The notes: a model not told the origin generated them from the letters alone. A DNA stretch of 57,722 bases from CAYNSB01 sp964399625 (GCA_964399625.1 CAYNSB010000020.1:1-57722), one strand, 5' to 3'. Shown: positions 7,776-17,601, counted from the stretch's first letter. Translations and numbers: made by a program.

Positions 7776-10700
7776 TCGGTGGAGAGCTCGGTGAGCCAGC
7801 TCTCGCCCGAGCCGATGATGCGTTCGGCGAGCTCGGTCTTCTGCTCGATCATGGCGTCGATGCGTTCCTCGAGCGTGCCGCGCACGACGAACTTGTGGAC
7901 GTGCACGGTGCGGAACTGCCCGATGCGGTGGGCGCGGTCGGTCGCCTGGTTCTCCACGGCGGGGTTCCACCAGCGATCGAAATGGAAGACGTGCGTCGCG
8001 GCGGTGAGATTCAGGCCCACGCCGCCGGCCTTGAGGCTGACGATGAGGATGGGGACCTGCCCCTTCTGGAACTTGTCGACCATGTTCACGCGGGCGCCCT
8101 GGGGCGTGCCGCCGTGGAGGAAGAGGACGTCGCGATCGAGCTCCTGGCGGAGCATGCCCGAGAGCAGGTCGCCCATCTGTCGGAACTGGGTGAAGATGAG
8201 GGCCTGCTCGCCGCCGGCGAGGACCTCGTCGAGCAGCTCGAGCATCCGCACGCACTTGCCCGATCGTGTGGCGAGGACGGGGCCCTCGGGCGCGGGCGGC
8301 TCGTCGGTGTCGAGGTCGCGGGAGATCGCGTCCTTGGCGCTGTCCTTGAGCGGCCCTTCCTTGAGCATCTGCGCCGGGTGGTTGCAGATCTGCTTGAGCT
8401 TGACGAGCGTGGAGAGCACGAGCCCGCGGCGCTGGATGCCCTCGGCGGCCTCGACCGCGGCGAGCATGCGGCGGACGGTCGTTTCGTAGAGCTCGGCCTG
8501 CTCGGGCGTGAGGTGGCAGAACTCGCGCGTCTCGAGCTTCTCGGGAAGATCGGCGGCGACGCCCGGATCGCTCTTGAGGCGGCGGAGGAGGAACGGGCGG
8601 ACCAGCTCCTTGAGCTGCTTGCCACGGTGAGCGTCGTGGTAGCGCTCGACGGGGACGCTGAAGCGCTTGCGGAAGGTGTGGGCGCTGCCGAGGTACCCTG
8701 GATTGAGGAAGTCGAGGATGGACCAGAGCTCGGAGAGGCGGTTCTCGACGGGCGTGCCGGTGAGGGCGATGCGCGTGGAGGACGAGAGCCCGCGGACGGC
8801 GAGGCTCTGCTTGGTCGACGGGTTCTTCACGTACTGGGCTTCATCGAGCACGATGCGGTGCCAGTGGATCTGCCCGAGCGTCTCGCGATCGCGGTGCGCG
8901 AGCGAGTAGGTGGTGATGACGGCGTCGCTGTTGAGCGCGGCCTCCTTGAAGGCTTCGCCCTGGAGGCGATCGACGCCGTGGTGCATGAGGATGCGCAGGT
9001 CCGGGCAGAAGCGCTTGGTCTCGTGGACCCAGTTGCCCACGACGGACATGGGGACGATGAGGAGCGACGGGGGCACGGAGGAACGCGGCGACGGAGTGGC
9101 GGGCGGCCCCTGCTGCCCTTCGGGGGTTGGCCCCTGCGTGCCCTGGACCTGTTTCAGCGCCTCGCGCTCGTGGGCGAGCAGCGCAAGGAGTTGGATCGTC
9201 TTGCCCAGGCCCATGTCGTCGGCGAGGCAGGGGCCGAAGCCGAAGCGCTCGAGGAAGGCGAGCCACGAGACGCCGCGCTGCTGGTACGGGCGGAGCGAGC
9301 CGTGGAAACCGCGGGGCGGCTCGATGACGGGCATCGCCTGATTTTCGACGCCCGCGGCGCTGCCGAAGAACGCGCCGACCCAGCCGTCGGCCTCCATGCC
9401 GACGATGGGAATGCCCGTGACGCTCAGGTCGGAGTCGTAGGCCATGCGGATGGCATCGCCGACGCGCATCTGCCCGCCGGGGTTCTCCTGGATGAACTTG
9501 ACGGCGGCCTTGACGTCCTCGGGTCGGATCTCGACCCATCGCCCGTTGATGCGGACCAGGGGCGTGCGCTTGGCGGCGAGCTTCTCGAACTCGGCGAGGC
9601 TGAGCGTCAGCCCGCCCAGCGAGATGTCCCAGGTGTAGTTGACGAGCGCGCCCAGGCCCAGTCGCGCGCCGGCGGAGTTGACCGCGCCGGGCCCCTGCTG
9701 GGCCTGGATGACCTCGAGCGATTCGCTGGAGAGCTTGAGGCGCGCGCCCAGGCGGGCCGAGGGCAGGTCCCACCATTCCGGGGCCTGGACGGCGAAACCC
9801 TGCTCCTGGAGGATGATCTTGATCTCCCGGAGGAACTCGTAGGCCTGTCGGGTGTTGAGCTCGAGCGAGGCGGGCTCGGAGTCGTCGAGCGCGCCCTCGA
9901 GCTTCTTGTAGAGGCGCGAGGCGCGTCCCAGCTCCTTGAGGAGCAGGTCCTGCGGGTTCTCGAGGCGCTTGCCCTCGATGGTGACCTGGTTGGCGGCGAG
10001 CGACCAGATGTCCTGGGCGTCCACGACGATGCGCGCGCTCTCGACGCTCTGCAGGTGGAACGAGAGCGTCCAGACGCAGTCGTCCTCGGGGTCGTCCACG
10101 TCGCCCATGAGCACCGCGTCGCCCGGCTCGCTGAGGCGGAAGAGCAGACGCCACACGCTGCTGGCCCCACGCTCCTCGAGCGTGCTGATCCAGTTGCGGA
10201 CGTGGCGGATCATGTCGTTGCGCTGGGGCCCGCGCGCGGGAACGGCGTCGGCATCGGCGAGCAGCCCCGAGAGCCACGCGACGTGCCCGTCGCCGCTGGG
10301 GTCGCGCTCGTCGATCGCCTCGCGCATGCGCTCGCTGAGCATGGTGCGCCGGCACTCGGCGTCGATGACGGCGGTGAGGAAGCCCTCGAGCACGGGCCAG
10401 GGCTGGTGGTCGAGCGCGTCGATCGCGGCGCGGGCCGCGGGGGGCATGCCCGAGACGAGCAGGCCCACGCGCTCGGCGGTCCACGGGTCGCTGAGCCACG
10501 GGAGCCACAGACCCTGCAGCTCGCCCGAGATCACCTGCTTGAGCGCGGGCACGAAGCGCTGCTGGGCGAGCAGGTGGCGTGTGAACCGCGCGGCGGCGAG
10601 GTAGAAGTCGATCGTCGGTCCCAGGATCGTGGGGCGATGCGGGATCGAGGGCGGGGCGTCGGGCCCGGCGGGGGCCTCGCCGGGCTCGGCTTCAAGCTCG

Positions 10701-11101
10701 TCCTGAGCCGCGGCGCCGAAGCGGTCCTCGAGCGCATCGAGCACGCGCCACGCGTCGCCCGGGGCGATGCCGATCGCGGGGACGTTGAACGTCGCGAGCG
10801 CGGGCGCTTCGCCGCCTTGCTCGGCGGGCTGGCCCGCGGCGCGTCGGCCCGTGGCGTGCGCGAGCTTGGTGCTGGGCGTGGGCACGCCGCGCACGGCGGG
10901 CAGGCGCAGCGCGATGCTCCCGGGATGCGCTTCCGCGCCCGAGCAGCGCGGCAGCGTGGAGATGGCGTGCGCGAGGTGCTCGGCGCTGGCGGCGAAGGGG
11001 TGCTGGTCCGGGGCGGCGGCGCCCGGGGCGTGGTCGGGATCGGCGCGCTCGCCCCAGAGCCAGAGGCGTCCGGCGGACCAGTTCGCGTGGAGGACGATCA
11101 T
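7721..11101 (-). CDS. SNF2-family DEAD/DEAH-box helicase (bacterial SWI/SNF type)
   Basis: A 1126-residue double-stranded DNA translocase of the SNF2 family. The C-terminal half holds the ATPase: DDMGLGKTIQLL (Walker A, about residue 630), VLDEAQYVKN (DEAQ box, about 752), SSTRIALTGTPVENRL, and the helicase C-terminal domain ending in RAHRIGQ (about 1058). The N-terminal half is the acidic bacterial SNF2-associated region, which lacks recognisable catalytic motifs. Bacterial members are linked to transcription, repair or defence, but the role here is not shown. It begins just downstream of tRNA-Lys on the same strand and converges on the sulfotransferase with a 55-base overlap. A SWIM protein lies nearby on the same strand. 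Confidence 0.93.
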   Translation of the reverse strand: MIVLHANWSAGRLWLWGERADPDHAPGAAAPDQHPFAASAEHLAHAISTLPRCSGAEAHPGSIALRLPAVRGVPTPSTKLAHATGRRAAGQPAEQGGEAPALATFNVPAIGIAPGDAWRVLDALEDRFGAAAQDELEAEPGEAPAGPDAPPSIPHRPTILGPTIDFYLAAARFTRHLLAQQRFVPALKQVISGELQGLWLPWLSDPWTAERVGLLVSGMPPAARAAIDALDHQPWPVLEGFLTAVIDAECRRTMLSERMREAIDERDPSGDGHVAWLSGLLADADAVPARGPQRNDMIRHVRNWISTLEERGASSVWRLLFRLSEPGDAVLMGDVDDPEDDCVWTLSFHLQSVESARIVVDAQDIWSLAANQVTIEGKRLENPQDLLLKELGRASRLYKKLEGALDDSEPASLELNTRQAYEFLREIKIILQEQGFAVQAPEWWDLPSARLGARLKLSSESLEVIQAQQGPGAVNSAGARLGLGALVNYTWDISLGGLTLSLAEFEKLAAKRTPLVRINGRWVEIRPEDVKAAVKFIQENPGGQMRVGDAIRMAYDSDLSVTGIPIVGMEADGWVGAFFGSAAGVENQAMPVIEPPRGFHGSLRPYQQRGVSWLAFLERFGFGPCLADDMGLGKTIQLLALLAHEREALKQVQGTQGPTPEGQQGPPATPSPRSSVPPSLLIVPMSVVGNWVHETKRFCPDLRILMHHGVDRLQGEAFKEAALNSDAVITTYSLAHRDRETLGQIHWHRIVLDEAQYVKNPSTKQSLAVRGLSSSTRIALTGTPVENRLSELWSILDFLNPGYLGSAHTFRKRFSVPVERYHDAHRGKQLKELVRPFLLRRLKSDPGVAADLPEKLETREFCHLTPEQAELYETTVRRMLAAVEAAEGIQRRGLVLSTLVKLKQICNHPAQMLKEGPLKDSAKDAISRDLDTDEPPAPEGPVLATRSGKCVRMLELLDEVLAGGEQALIFTQFRQMGDLLSGMLRQELDRDVLFLHGGTPQGARVNMVDKFQKGQVPILIVSLKAGGVGLNLTAATHVFHFDRWWNPAVENQATDRAHRIGQFRTVHVHKFVVRGTLEERIDAMIEQKTELAERIIGSGESWLTELSTDQLRDMLTLRKDAVGDEA

Positions 11102-11132
11102 CGCGCCCCTCGCGCCGTGGGCGTAGGAGAAA

Positions 11133-11205
11133 TGAGGGCGCGGGGACTCGAACCCCGGACCAGCGGCTTAAAAGGCCGATGCTCTACCAACTGAGCTACG
11201 CCCTC
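11133..11205 (-). tRNA. tRNA-Lys (anticodon TTT)
   Basis: A 73-base cloverleaf on the minus strand with acceptor stem GAGGGCG/CGCCCTC, D arm GCTC...GAGC, anticodon loop CTTTTAA (anticodon TTT), and T arm CGGGG-TTCGAGT-CCCCG. The outer base pair of the anticodon stem is mismatched (T/C). CCA is not encoded. Confidence 0.95.
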
Positions 11206-11459
11206 TCGTGACGCCGGCGCTCCGTGCCGACGGGACTGCGTGCCGAAGTCCGCGGGACGCGCGGACGCCGGCCCTCGCGGACCGGCCTGCATGATAGCGC
11301 TTCGACCGCGACGCCTTTCAGGATGCGAACGGCACGACGGAGAGCGTCGCGATGATCATCCCTGGCTCTTTCGTGCTGGCCGCATCCACGCTATAAAGGC
11401 TCTCCCGCCGCGGAACGCCGCGTCGGTGTTGCGCTCCCCGCGTCCATCCGGAGAATCGA

Positions 11460-14400
11460 ATGTTCACGCCCGACCTTCGCGTTGTCCGTCCCGCGCTGCT
11501 CGCCGCGATGCTCGCCGGGGCGATCCCGGGTTGCCAGGCGCGCCAGCCCGCGCCAACCTCGGTGACGCCCGCGGGCGCAGCCCAGGGCGTCGCGGCGCCG
11601 GTGGCGGGCGTGCCCGTCGCGTTCCCGCAGTACCCGGCGCTGTCGCCCGATGGCGCGACGCTGGTGTTCTCGTGGATGGGCGACCTGTGGGGCGTTCCGT
11701 CGGGCGGGGGCACGGCCGAGCGACTCACGTCGCACCCGGCCGATGAGTTGCGGAGCGTGTTCAGCCCGGACGGCTCGCTGCTCGCGTTCGAGTCCGAGCG
11801 CGACGGGGCGCGGAACCTGTACGTCGCGCCGATCGGGCGGAGCGCGACGGGGTTGTCGCTGGGCGCGATCCGGCGGGCGACGATCTCCGATCGCGCGCAG
11901 CAGCTGGGCGGGTTCTCGGCGGACGGCAAGAGCCTGTACTACGCCAGCGCGCACGAGCCGGCGATCTTCCGGGGCACGCACCTGTGGAGCGTGCCCGTGC
12001 CGACGAGCACGGAGTCGCTCGCGGCGCCGGTGGCCCGCCTGTGCGAGGCGTACGGCTCGGGCCCGCACGCCTCGGCGGACGGGTCCAGCGTCGTGTTCCA
12101 TCGCGTGCGCTTGGACGCGACGCGCCCCAAGTACGCCGGGTCGGGCGCGCCGGACGTGTGGTCGATGGACGTCAAGAGCGGCGCGTTCACGCAACTGACC
12201 AAGGACAACCACTCGGACGCGGACGCGTACCCGCTGCCCGATGGGTCGGTGGTGTTCCTGTCGTCGCGCTCGGGCCAGAACAACCTCTGGCGGATCGCCA
12301 AGGGCGGCAGCGACGCGCAGGCGGTGCAGCTGACGGACTTCAAGCCCGGCGTGGGACCCGGCGCGGGCGTGCCCAGCATCGGGCACGGCGTGCGGGACTT
12401 CTCCGTGCCCGTGGGCGGATGGACGGGCACGTTCGTCGTGTGGGACACGATCTACACGATCGATTTTCACGCCGGAAAGCCCGAGGCCAAGGCGGTCGCG
12501 ATCGCGGCGGCGGGTGACAGCGCTTCGGGCGTGGACACGCAGAGGATCAACGCGGGGCGGACGCTGAGCACGGCGGCGCTCTCGCCCGACGGGCGGACGC
12601 TGGCGACGATCGCGCGGGGCGAGGTGTTCGTGCGCTCCACGGACAAGGACCGCCCGACGCGTCGCGTGACGGGAACGGACAAGGCGGGCGCGACGCGCGC
12701 GCGCGACCTTGCGTGGTCTCCCGACGGCAAGACGCTGTACTTCACGATCGATGCGCCGGGCGCGGGCGGCTCCACGTTCATCGCGCAGGCGAGCGTGGTG
12801 CTGACGCGCGACGATGTGCACCCGGAGGAGAAGAAGGACGACGCGGACGCGGAGAAGAAGGACGACGACAAGAAGGACGCGGGCGAGGAGAAGAAGGGCG
12901 AGGAGCCCGAGGCCAAGGCCGAGCCCGCGGGCGCGCCCGAGCCGGGCGGACGCGGGGGCGGTGGACGGCGCGGCGGGCGGGGCGGTGCGGGCGGCGGCGC
13001 CTCGGGCCCCGGCGCTTCGCTCGCGTCCCGGGCCAAGGGCGGCAAGGACGACCCGGGGCAGCGCTGGGCGGACGCGGTGACGTTCAAGGTCGAGCCGTTC
13101 CTGAAGGACGCGAAGGACCTGAGCGGGCCGCTGCCCTCGCCCGACGGCAAGTGGATGATCGTGTCGCGCGATCTGGGCGACCTGGTGCTCATCGACATGG
13201 ACAAGCTGGGCAAGGCGCGGAGCGCGGCGCCGGGGAGCGCCGAGATCCCGGGCGATGCGCAGCGCGTGCTGCTGACGAGCTGGAACGAGCCCGAGGCGTC
13301 GTGGGCGGGGGACTCGCACCACATCGTCTACGCGGTTGAGGACGTGAACTACAACAGCGACATCTGGCTGATGGACGCGCTGGCGGAGCCCGGAACAGAG
13401 GCCGCCAAGCCCATCAATCTCAGCGCGCACCCGGACGAGGACCGCTCCCCGCGGCTGTCGGCCGACGGCAAGGTGCTGTACTTCCTCTCAGATCGCGACA
13501 GCGACACGAACGGCGAGTTCGAGCTGTACGCGATCTCGCTGGATCGCAAGCTCGATGGGCTGCGGGCGTACGAGCTGGCGGACTACTTCAAGGACGCGGC
13601 CGACGCCGCCAAGAAGCGCAAGCCCTTGGCCGTCGCCAAGCCCGAGGCCAAGAAGGACGAGGGCAAGAAAGACGACGCAAAGAAGGACGAGCCCAAGGCC
13701 GACGCCGCCAAGGACGAGCCGGCGAAGGACCCCGAGAAGAAGGACGGCGAGAAGAAGGCCGACGCCCCCAAGAGCGAGGCGAAGAAGCCCAAGCCCTTCA
13801 CATACGACAACAGCGATCTTGCCACGGCGTACAAGCGGGTCCGCAAGATTCCCAACATCCCTTCGCGCGTGAACAACCTCGCGATCACGCCCGCGGGCGA
13901 TCGCGTGCTGTTCACCGCGAGCAGCGACGGCGCGACGTCGTTCCAATCGACGGACTACCTGGGCAAGGACAAGAAGACGGTGTTCGCCGGCGGCGCGAGC
14001 GACGTGTCGCTCTCGCTCACGGGCGACAAGGTGCTGTTCATCTCTTCGGGTCGCGCGGACCCAGCGGGCGGTCCGGGCGAGGATCGTCCGCGCGGCGGCG
14101 GCGGCGAGGCGTACCTGGGCAAGCCCGCGGGCGGCGAGGCCGAGCGCCTGCCCATCGAGGGGCCGCTCACCATCGACGTCGAGGCCCAGCAGCGTCAGAA
14201 GTTCCAGGACGGCGCGCACCTGATGGGCAAGCGCTTCTACCACCCGACGCTCAAGGGGATCGACTACAAGGGCATCACGGACCACTACACGAAGCTCGCG
14301 GGCAAGACGCGGACGGACAGCGAGTTCAACCGCATCATGAACATGTTCTGGGGCGAGCTCGATTGCTCGCACGTGGGCACGACGGGCGGGCGCTCCACCG

Positions 14401-15398
14401 CGGGCGAGCCCACGCCGATCGGCTACCTGGGCATCGACGCGGTGCCCGACAAGGGCGGATACCGCGTGACGCGGGTGATTCCCACGGGGCCAGCGGATCG
14501 CCCGAGCAGCCGGCTCGCGGTGGGCGATGTGATCCGCTCGGTCGCGGGCAAGCCGCTCGCGCCCTCGGCGGACGCGCTGCCGACGATCGACCTGCACGCG
14601 GCGCTCGCGCACACGGTGGGGCAGGAGACCCTGCTGGAGCTGAATCCGCAGCCCCTGCCGCCCAAGGCTGACGACGCGAAGAAGACCGAAGAGAAGAGCG
14701 CGGAGCCCAAGGCGCGGTACGTGCTGATCGCGCCCATCGGCGCCGCGGCCGACGGCACGCTGCGGTACCAGGACCAGGTGCGTCTGAACGCGGAGCAGGT
14801 GAGCAAGCTCTCCAACGGCACGCTGGGATATCTGCACATCCGCGGCATGGACCTGCCCAGCGCGCGGGACTTCGAGCGTGACCTGTTCGCCGCGGCGGAC
14901 GGCAAGGCCGGGCTGATCATCGACGTGCGGGACAACGGCGGCGGGTTCACGGCGGACATCCTGCTCTCGTCGCTGACGGCGCCGCGCCACGCGCGGACAT
15001 ACGCGCGGGGCATGGACTTCAAGAGCCTGCCGCAGGACGCGTACCCGCGTGATCGACGGCTCATCTACGGGTACTCGCGCCCGATCAGCGTGCTGATCAA
15101 CTTCAACTCGTTCAGCAACGCGGAGATCTTCGCGCACGCGATCAAGACGATCGGGCGCGGGAAGCTCGTGGGCACGGCGACGTACGGCGGCGTGATCTCC
15201 ACGGGGGCCGCGACGCTGATCGATGGCACGAACATCCGCACGCCCTTCCGCGGGTGGTACCTGCCGGGCGACGTGGACATGGAGAGCCACGGCGCGCAGC
15301 CGGATGTCGCGGTGGAGATGACGCCGGCGGACGAGGCGGCGGGCAAGGACCCGCAGATCGAGGCGGCGGTGAAGGAGTTGATGCAGAGGGCGAAGTGA
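11460..15398 (+). CDS. tricorn-like S41 family protease with beta-propeller, PDZ and catalytic domains
   Basis: A 1312-residue exported protein related to tricorn protease, which degrades oligopeptides. An N-terminal signal sequence with a Cys (AIPGC, about residue 23) may make it a lipoprotein, though the lipobox is weak. TolB/PD40 propeller repeats follow, with motifs such as LSPDGATLVFSWMGDLW and FSPDGSLLAFES. Two highly charged Lys/Asp/Glu runs interrupt them, at about residues 456-490 and 717-780, plus a Gly/Arg-rich run near 500. A core region, a PDZ domain (about 985-1065) and the S41 catalytic domain complete it, with IIDVRDNGGG and the probable nucleophile Ser in NSFSNAEIF (about 1217). 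GGAGA precedes the ATG and a TATAAA lies at 11392. The charged inserts are unusual for the family. Confidence 0.9.
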   Translation: MFTPDLRVVRPALLAAMLAGAIPGCQARQPAPTSVTPAGAAQGVAAPVAGVPVAFPQYPALSPDGATLVFSWMGDLWGVPSGGGTAERLTSHPADELRSVFSPDGSLLAFESERDGARNLYVAPIGRSATGLSLGAIRRATISDRAQQLGGFSADGKSLYYASAHEPAIFRGTHLWSVPVPTSTESLAAPVARLCEAYGSGPHASADGSSVVFHRVRLDATRPKYAGSGAPDVWSMDVKSGAFTQLTKDNHSDADAYPLPDGSVVFLSSRSGQNNLWRIAKGGSDAQAVQLTDFKPGVGPGAGVPSIGHGVRDFSVPVGGWTGTFVVWDTIYTIDFHAGKPEAKAVAIAAAGDSASGVDTQRINAGRTLSTAALSPDGRTLATIARGEVFVRSTDKDRPTRRVTGTDKAGATRARDLAWSPDGKTLYFTIDAPGAGGSTFIAQASVVLTRDDVHPEEKKDDADAEKKDDDKKDAGEEKKGEEPEAKAEPAGAPEPGGRGGGGRRGGRGGAGGGASGPGASLASRAKGGKDDPGQRWADAVTFKVEPFLKDAKDLSGPLPSPDGKWMIVSRDLGDLVLIDMDKLGKARSAAPGSAEIPGDAQRVLLTSWNEPEASWAGDSHHIVYAVEDVNYNSDIWLMDALAEPGTEAAKPINLSAHPDEDRSPRLSADGKVLYFLSDRDSDTNGEFELYAISLDRKLDGLRAYELADYFKDAADAAKKRKPLAVAKPEAKKDEGKKDDAKKDEPKADAAKDEPAKDPEKKDGEKKADAPKSEAKKPKPFTYDNSDLATAYKRVRKIPNIPSRVNNLAITPAGDRVLFTASSDGATSFQSTDYLGKDKKTVFAGGASDVSLSLTGDKVLFISSGRADPAGGPGEDRPRGGGGEAYLGKPAGGEAERLPIEGPLTIDVEAQQRQKFQDGAHLMGKRFYHPTLKGIDYKGITDHYTKLAGKTRTDSEFNRIMNMFWGELDCSHVGTTGGRSTAGEPTPIGYLGIDAVPDKGGYRVTRVIPTGPADRPSSRLAVGDVIRSVAGKPLAPSADALPTIDLHAALAHTVGQETLLELNPQPLPPKADDAKKTEEKSAEPKARYVLIAPIGAAADGTLRYQDQVRLNAEQVSKLSNGTLGYLHIRGMDLPSARDFERDLFAAADGKAGLIIDVRDNGGGFTADILLSSLTAPRHARTYARGMDFKSLPQDAYPRDRRLIYGYSRPISVLINFNSFSNAEIFAHAIKTIGRGKLVGTATYGGVISTGAATLIDGTNIRTPFRGWYLPGDVDMESHGAQPDVAVEMTPADEAAGKDPQIEAAVKELMQRAK

Positions 15399-15414
15399 AC
15401 CCCGAGGGCTCGGA

Positions 15415-16788
15415 TTACGCTCGACGCGGCAGCATTGAGAGGATCATCTCCGCGTGTCTTGCGCTCGCGCCCTGATGGCGGCGGATGACCTCGCGCCCGC
15501 GCCGGGCCAGTTCCGCGCGCTTGGCGGGATCGCTCAGCAGCCCGCGGATCGCCGCGGAGAGTTCGCCCCGTTCGCGCTGGAGCAGCCCGCCGCCCTCGCG
15601 GAAGACGCGGACGATCTCGGCGAAGTCGCCCACGCTGGGCCCGATGATCACCGGCTTGCCCAGCGCGATGGGCTCGATGGGGTCCGAGCCGAAGAGCGTG
15701 CCGAAGGAGCGGCCCACGACGACGACATCCGCGAGCGCGTACGCCTTGCGGAGCTCGCCGATGGTGTCGAGCAGGAAGCGCCCCCCCACTTCGTTCGCCG
15801 TGGGCCCGATGGTGGCGACGACGGCGCTTGCGCGATGGTCGGCGGAAGCGCCGGGCTGAGGCTGCGTGTCGGGCCGCGCCTTGGCGCTGCGGCGCACGCA
15901 CCCCGGCAGGGCCATCGCCGCCTCCTCGAAGTGCTCGGGCTTGCGCGGGGCACAGAGCAGTTGGACGTTGCCCACCTTGGCGCAGGCCTCGTGCAGGAGC
16001 TTTTCTTCGTCCTCGGCGGTGCTGCCCGCGACGACGAGCGGGGCCGCGCTGCCCTCGCCCCCCCCGCTGCCCTCACCCCGCGCGATGCCCATCTCGCGGG
16101 CGAGGTCGGCGCTGCCGGGCACATCGTCGGCGATGCGGGCCGAGTCCCACTTCATGGAGCTTGTCACGAAGCAGCGCTCGCTGGGCACGCCCATGGCGCG
16201 GAAGCGGGTCGCGTACTCCTCGTTCTGCACCGCGGCGAACGCGAGCCGTCGAAAGCTCGGACGGAAGAACCAGCGGAAGCGACGGTACCCGCGGAACGAG
16301 CGCTCGCTCAGGCGTCCGTTGATCACGCCGACGGGGATCGGCCGCCCATCTCTCCCGCGCACGCACGCCTTGACGAAGTTGGGCCAGATCTCCAGTTCCA
16401 CGAGCGCGACGGCGTCGGGGCGCACGGCGTGCATGAAGCGTCGCACCGCCCAGGAGAAGTCCAGCGGATAGCGCACGATGTCGCACGTGTCGCTGTAGAG
16501 CTCGCGGGCCCGCGCGATGCCCGTGTCCGTGCCGACGCTCAGGATCACATGCACGGGGCGCGGGCCTTGCACCAGGAGCGGGATCAATTCGCGCAAGGCG
16601 CTCACCTCGCCGACCGACACCGCGTGGATGAGCACGCGCGGGAGGGGTGAGGCGTTGGGCCCCGGGGGACGATCGGGCACGGGGGCGATCTTCCCGAAGC
16701 GCTCGTCCCAGGCGTCGCGCTTCTTGCGTCGCCACACCGGGGCGGTGACGCCGGCGAGCAGGAGATAGAGCCCGTCGAGGAGGTTCAT
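15415..16788 (-). CDS. waaA: 3-deoxy-D-manno-octulosonic acid transferase (Kdo transferase)
   Basis: This glycosyltransferase adds Kdo from CMP-Kdo to lipid A precursor at the inner membrane, so the organism probably makes lipopolysaccharide. The 457-residue product starts MNLLDGLYLLLAGVTAPVW, a membrane anchor. It has the N-terminal family-30 domain with HAVSVGEVSAL (catalytic Glu region), VELEIWPNF and INGRLSERSF. The C-terminal GT-B domain has VVGRSFGTLFGSDPIEPIALGKPVI and an E-rich donor site. Length fits the family (about 420-450). The ATG at 16788 is chosen because upstream codons have no family similarity; no ribosome binding site is evident. It converges with the tricorn-like gene, only 16 bases away. 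Confidence 0.92.
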   Translation of the reverse strand: MNLLDGLYLLLAGVTAPVWRRKKRDAWDERFGKIAPVPDRPPGPNASPLPRVLIHAVSVGEVSALRELIPLLVQGPRPVHVILSVGTDTGIARARELYSDTCDIVRYPLDFSWAVRRFMHAVRPDAVALVELEIWPNFVKACVRGRDGRPIPVGVINGRLSERSFRGYRRFRWFFRPSFRRLAFAAVQNEEYATRFRAMGVPSERCFVTSSMKWDSARIADDVPGSADLAREMGIARGEGSGGGEGSAAPLVVAGSTAEDEEKLLHEACAKVGNVQLLCAPRKPEHFEEAAMALPGCVRRSAKARPDTQPQPGASADHRASAVVATIGPTANEVGGRFLLDTIGELRKAYALADVVVVGRSFGTLFGSDPIEPIALGKPVIIGPSVGDFAEIVRVFREGGGLLQRERGELSAAIRGLLSDPAKRAELARRGREVIRRHQGASARHAEMILSMLPRRA

Positions 16789-16825
16789 GCGCGGGCAGAG
16801 CGTACCACGGGCGGGCGCGTGGCGG

Positions 16826-17449
16826 TCAGCTGGCCGAGCCCGTGACGCCGAGCGTGAGCAGGATCTGGTAGCCCATGCCGATGACGCGCCAGCCCTCGCC
16901 GAGCATGTAGGGGATGACCTTGCCGCCCTTGCCGCCGTGCTGGAGCGCGCAGTCGTCAACGAGCACGATGGAGTTGTTGTGGAGCCTGGGCTGGGCGGCC
17001 TGGAACTCCTTGAGGGCGTGGTCCTGCGGCGGGTTGGGATCGGCGCCGGGGGCGAGGTTGAAGTCGAACGAGTCGAGGTAGAGGAAGTCGATGGGGCGGT
17101 CGAAGTCGCGGAGGAACTCGATCGAGTCGCCGGTCTTGAAGGTGATGTTCGAGTGGAGCCCGTTGGTCGCGCGCTGGGAGGACTCGATGGCCGCGGGGCT
17201 CAGGTCGCAGGTCCACAGGTGCGTGCGGTATCGCTGGGCGAAGGCGCCGAACACGATGGTGGACTGCCCATCGCCGACCCAGTTGCCGTTCTCTCGAGCG
17301 GTGCCGGTCTCGACGTAGGTCTGGGCGTTGCGGGCGATGGCCAGGAGCAGGGCCTGGTACATGGTACCGGCGCGCTTGCCCAGGCGCGGCGTGAAGAGCT
17401 GGTTGAACCACTGGTGGAAGTCGTAGATGTCCTGTGGCGCCATTCCCAT
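16826..17449 (-). CDS. class I SAM-dependent methyltransferase-like protein
   Basis: A 207-residue protein with a methyltransferase-like Rossmann pattern. YVETGTARENGNW (about residues 45-57) is in the place of the SAM-binding loop, LWTCDLSPAAIESSQ carries the acidic residue that follows strand 2, IDFLYLDSFDF is strand 4, and IVLVDDCAL is strand 5. The GxGxG loop is imperfect, so the cofactor is not certain. The substrate is unknown. It lies between waaA and tRNA-Val on the same strand, with a 37-base gap to waaA, so it may share its transcript and act on surface glycans; that is inference. Either of the two nearby Met codons (residue 1 or 3) could be the start. Confidence 0.75.
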   Translation of the reverse strand: MGMAPQDIYDFHQWFNQLFTPRLGKRAGTMYQALLLAIARNAQTYVETGTARENGNWVGDGQSTIVFGAFAQRYRTHLWTCDLSPAAIESSQRATNGLHSNITFKTGDSIEFLRDFDRPIDFLYLDSFDFNLAPGADPNPPQDHALKEFQAAQPRLHNNSIVLVDDCALQHGGKGGKVIPYMLGEGWRVIGMGYQILLTLGVTGSAS

Positions 17450-17476
17450 GGCCTGCTCCGCTGATCGAGTGTCGAA

Positions 17477-17549
17477 TGGGCAGGCCGGGATTCGAACCCG
17501 GGACCCTTCGCGTGTAAGGCGAATGCTCTAGCCGCTGAGCTACCCGCCC
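17477..17549 (-). tRNA. tRNA-Val (anticodon TAC)
   Basis: A 73-base cloverleaf on the minus strand: acceptor GGGCGGG/CCTGCCC with one G-T pair, D arm GCTC...GAGC, anticodon stem TTCGC/GCGAA with loop CTTACAC (anticodon TAC), and T arm CCGGG-TTCGAAT-CCCGG. CCA is not encoded. Confidence 0.95.
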
Positions 17550-17601
17550 AAGGCGCGTGAGTGTAGCCGCAGCCCGCGAGAACGCCCTCGCGCTGGTCCG
17601 C

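Noticed and set aside
7691..11194. A 1167-residue plus-strand open frame covering almost all of the SNF2 gene
   Set aside because: It is the antisense shadow of the clearly functional SNF2 helicase, with a Leu/Glu/Ala/Gly composition typical of reverse-strand frames in high-GC DNA and no family motifs.
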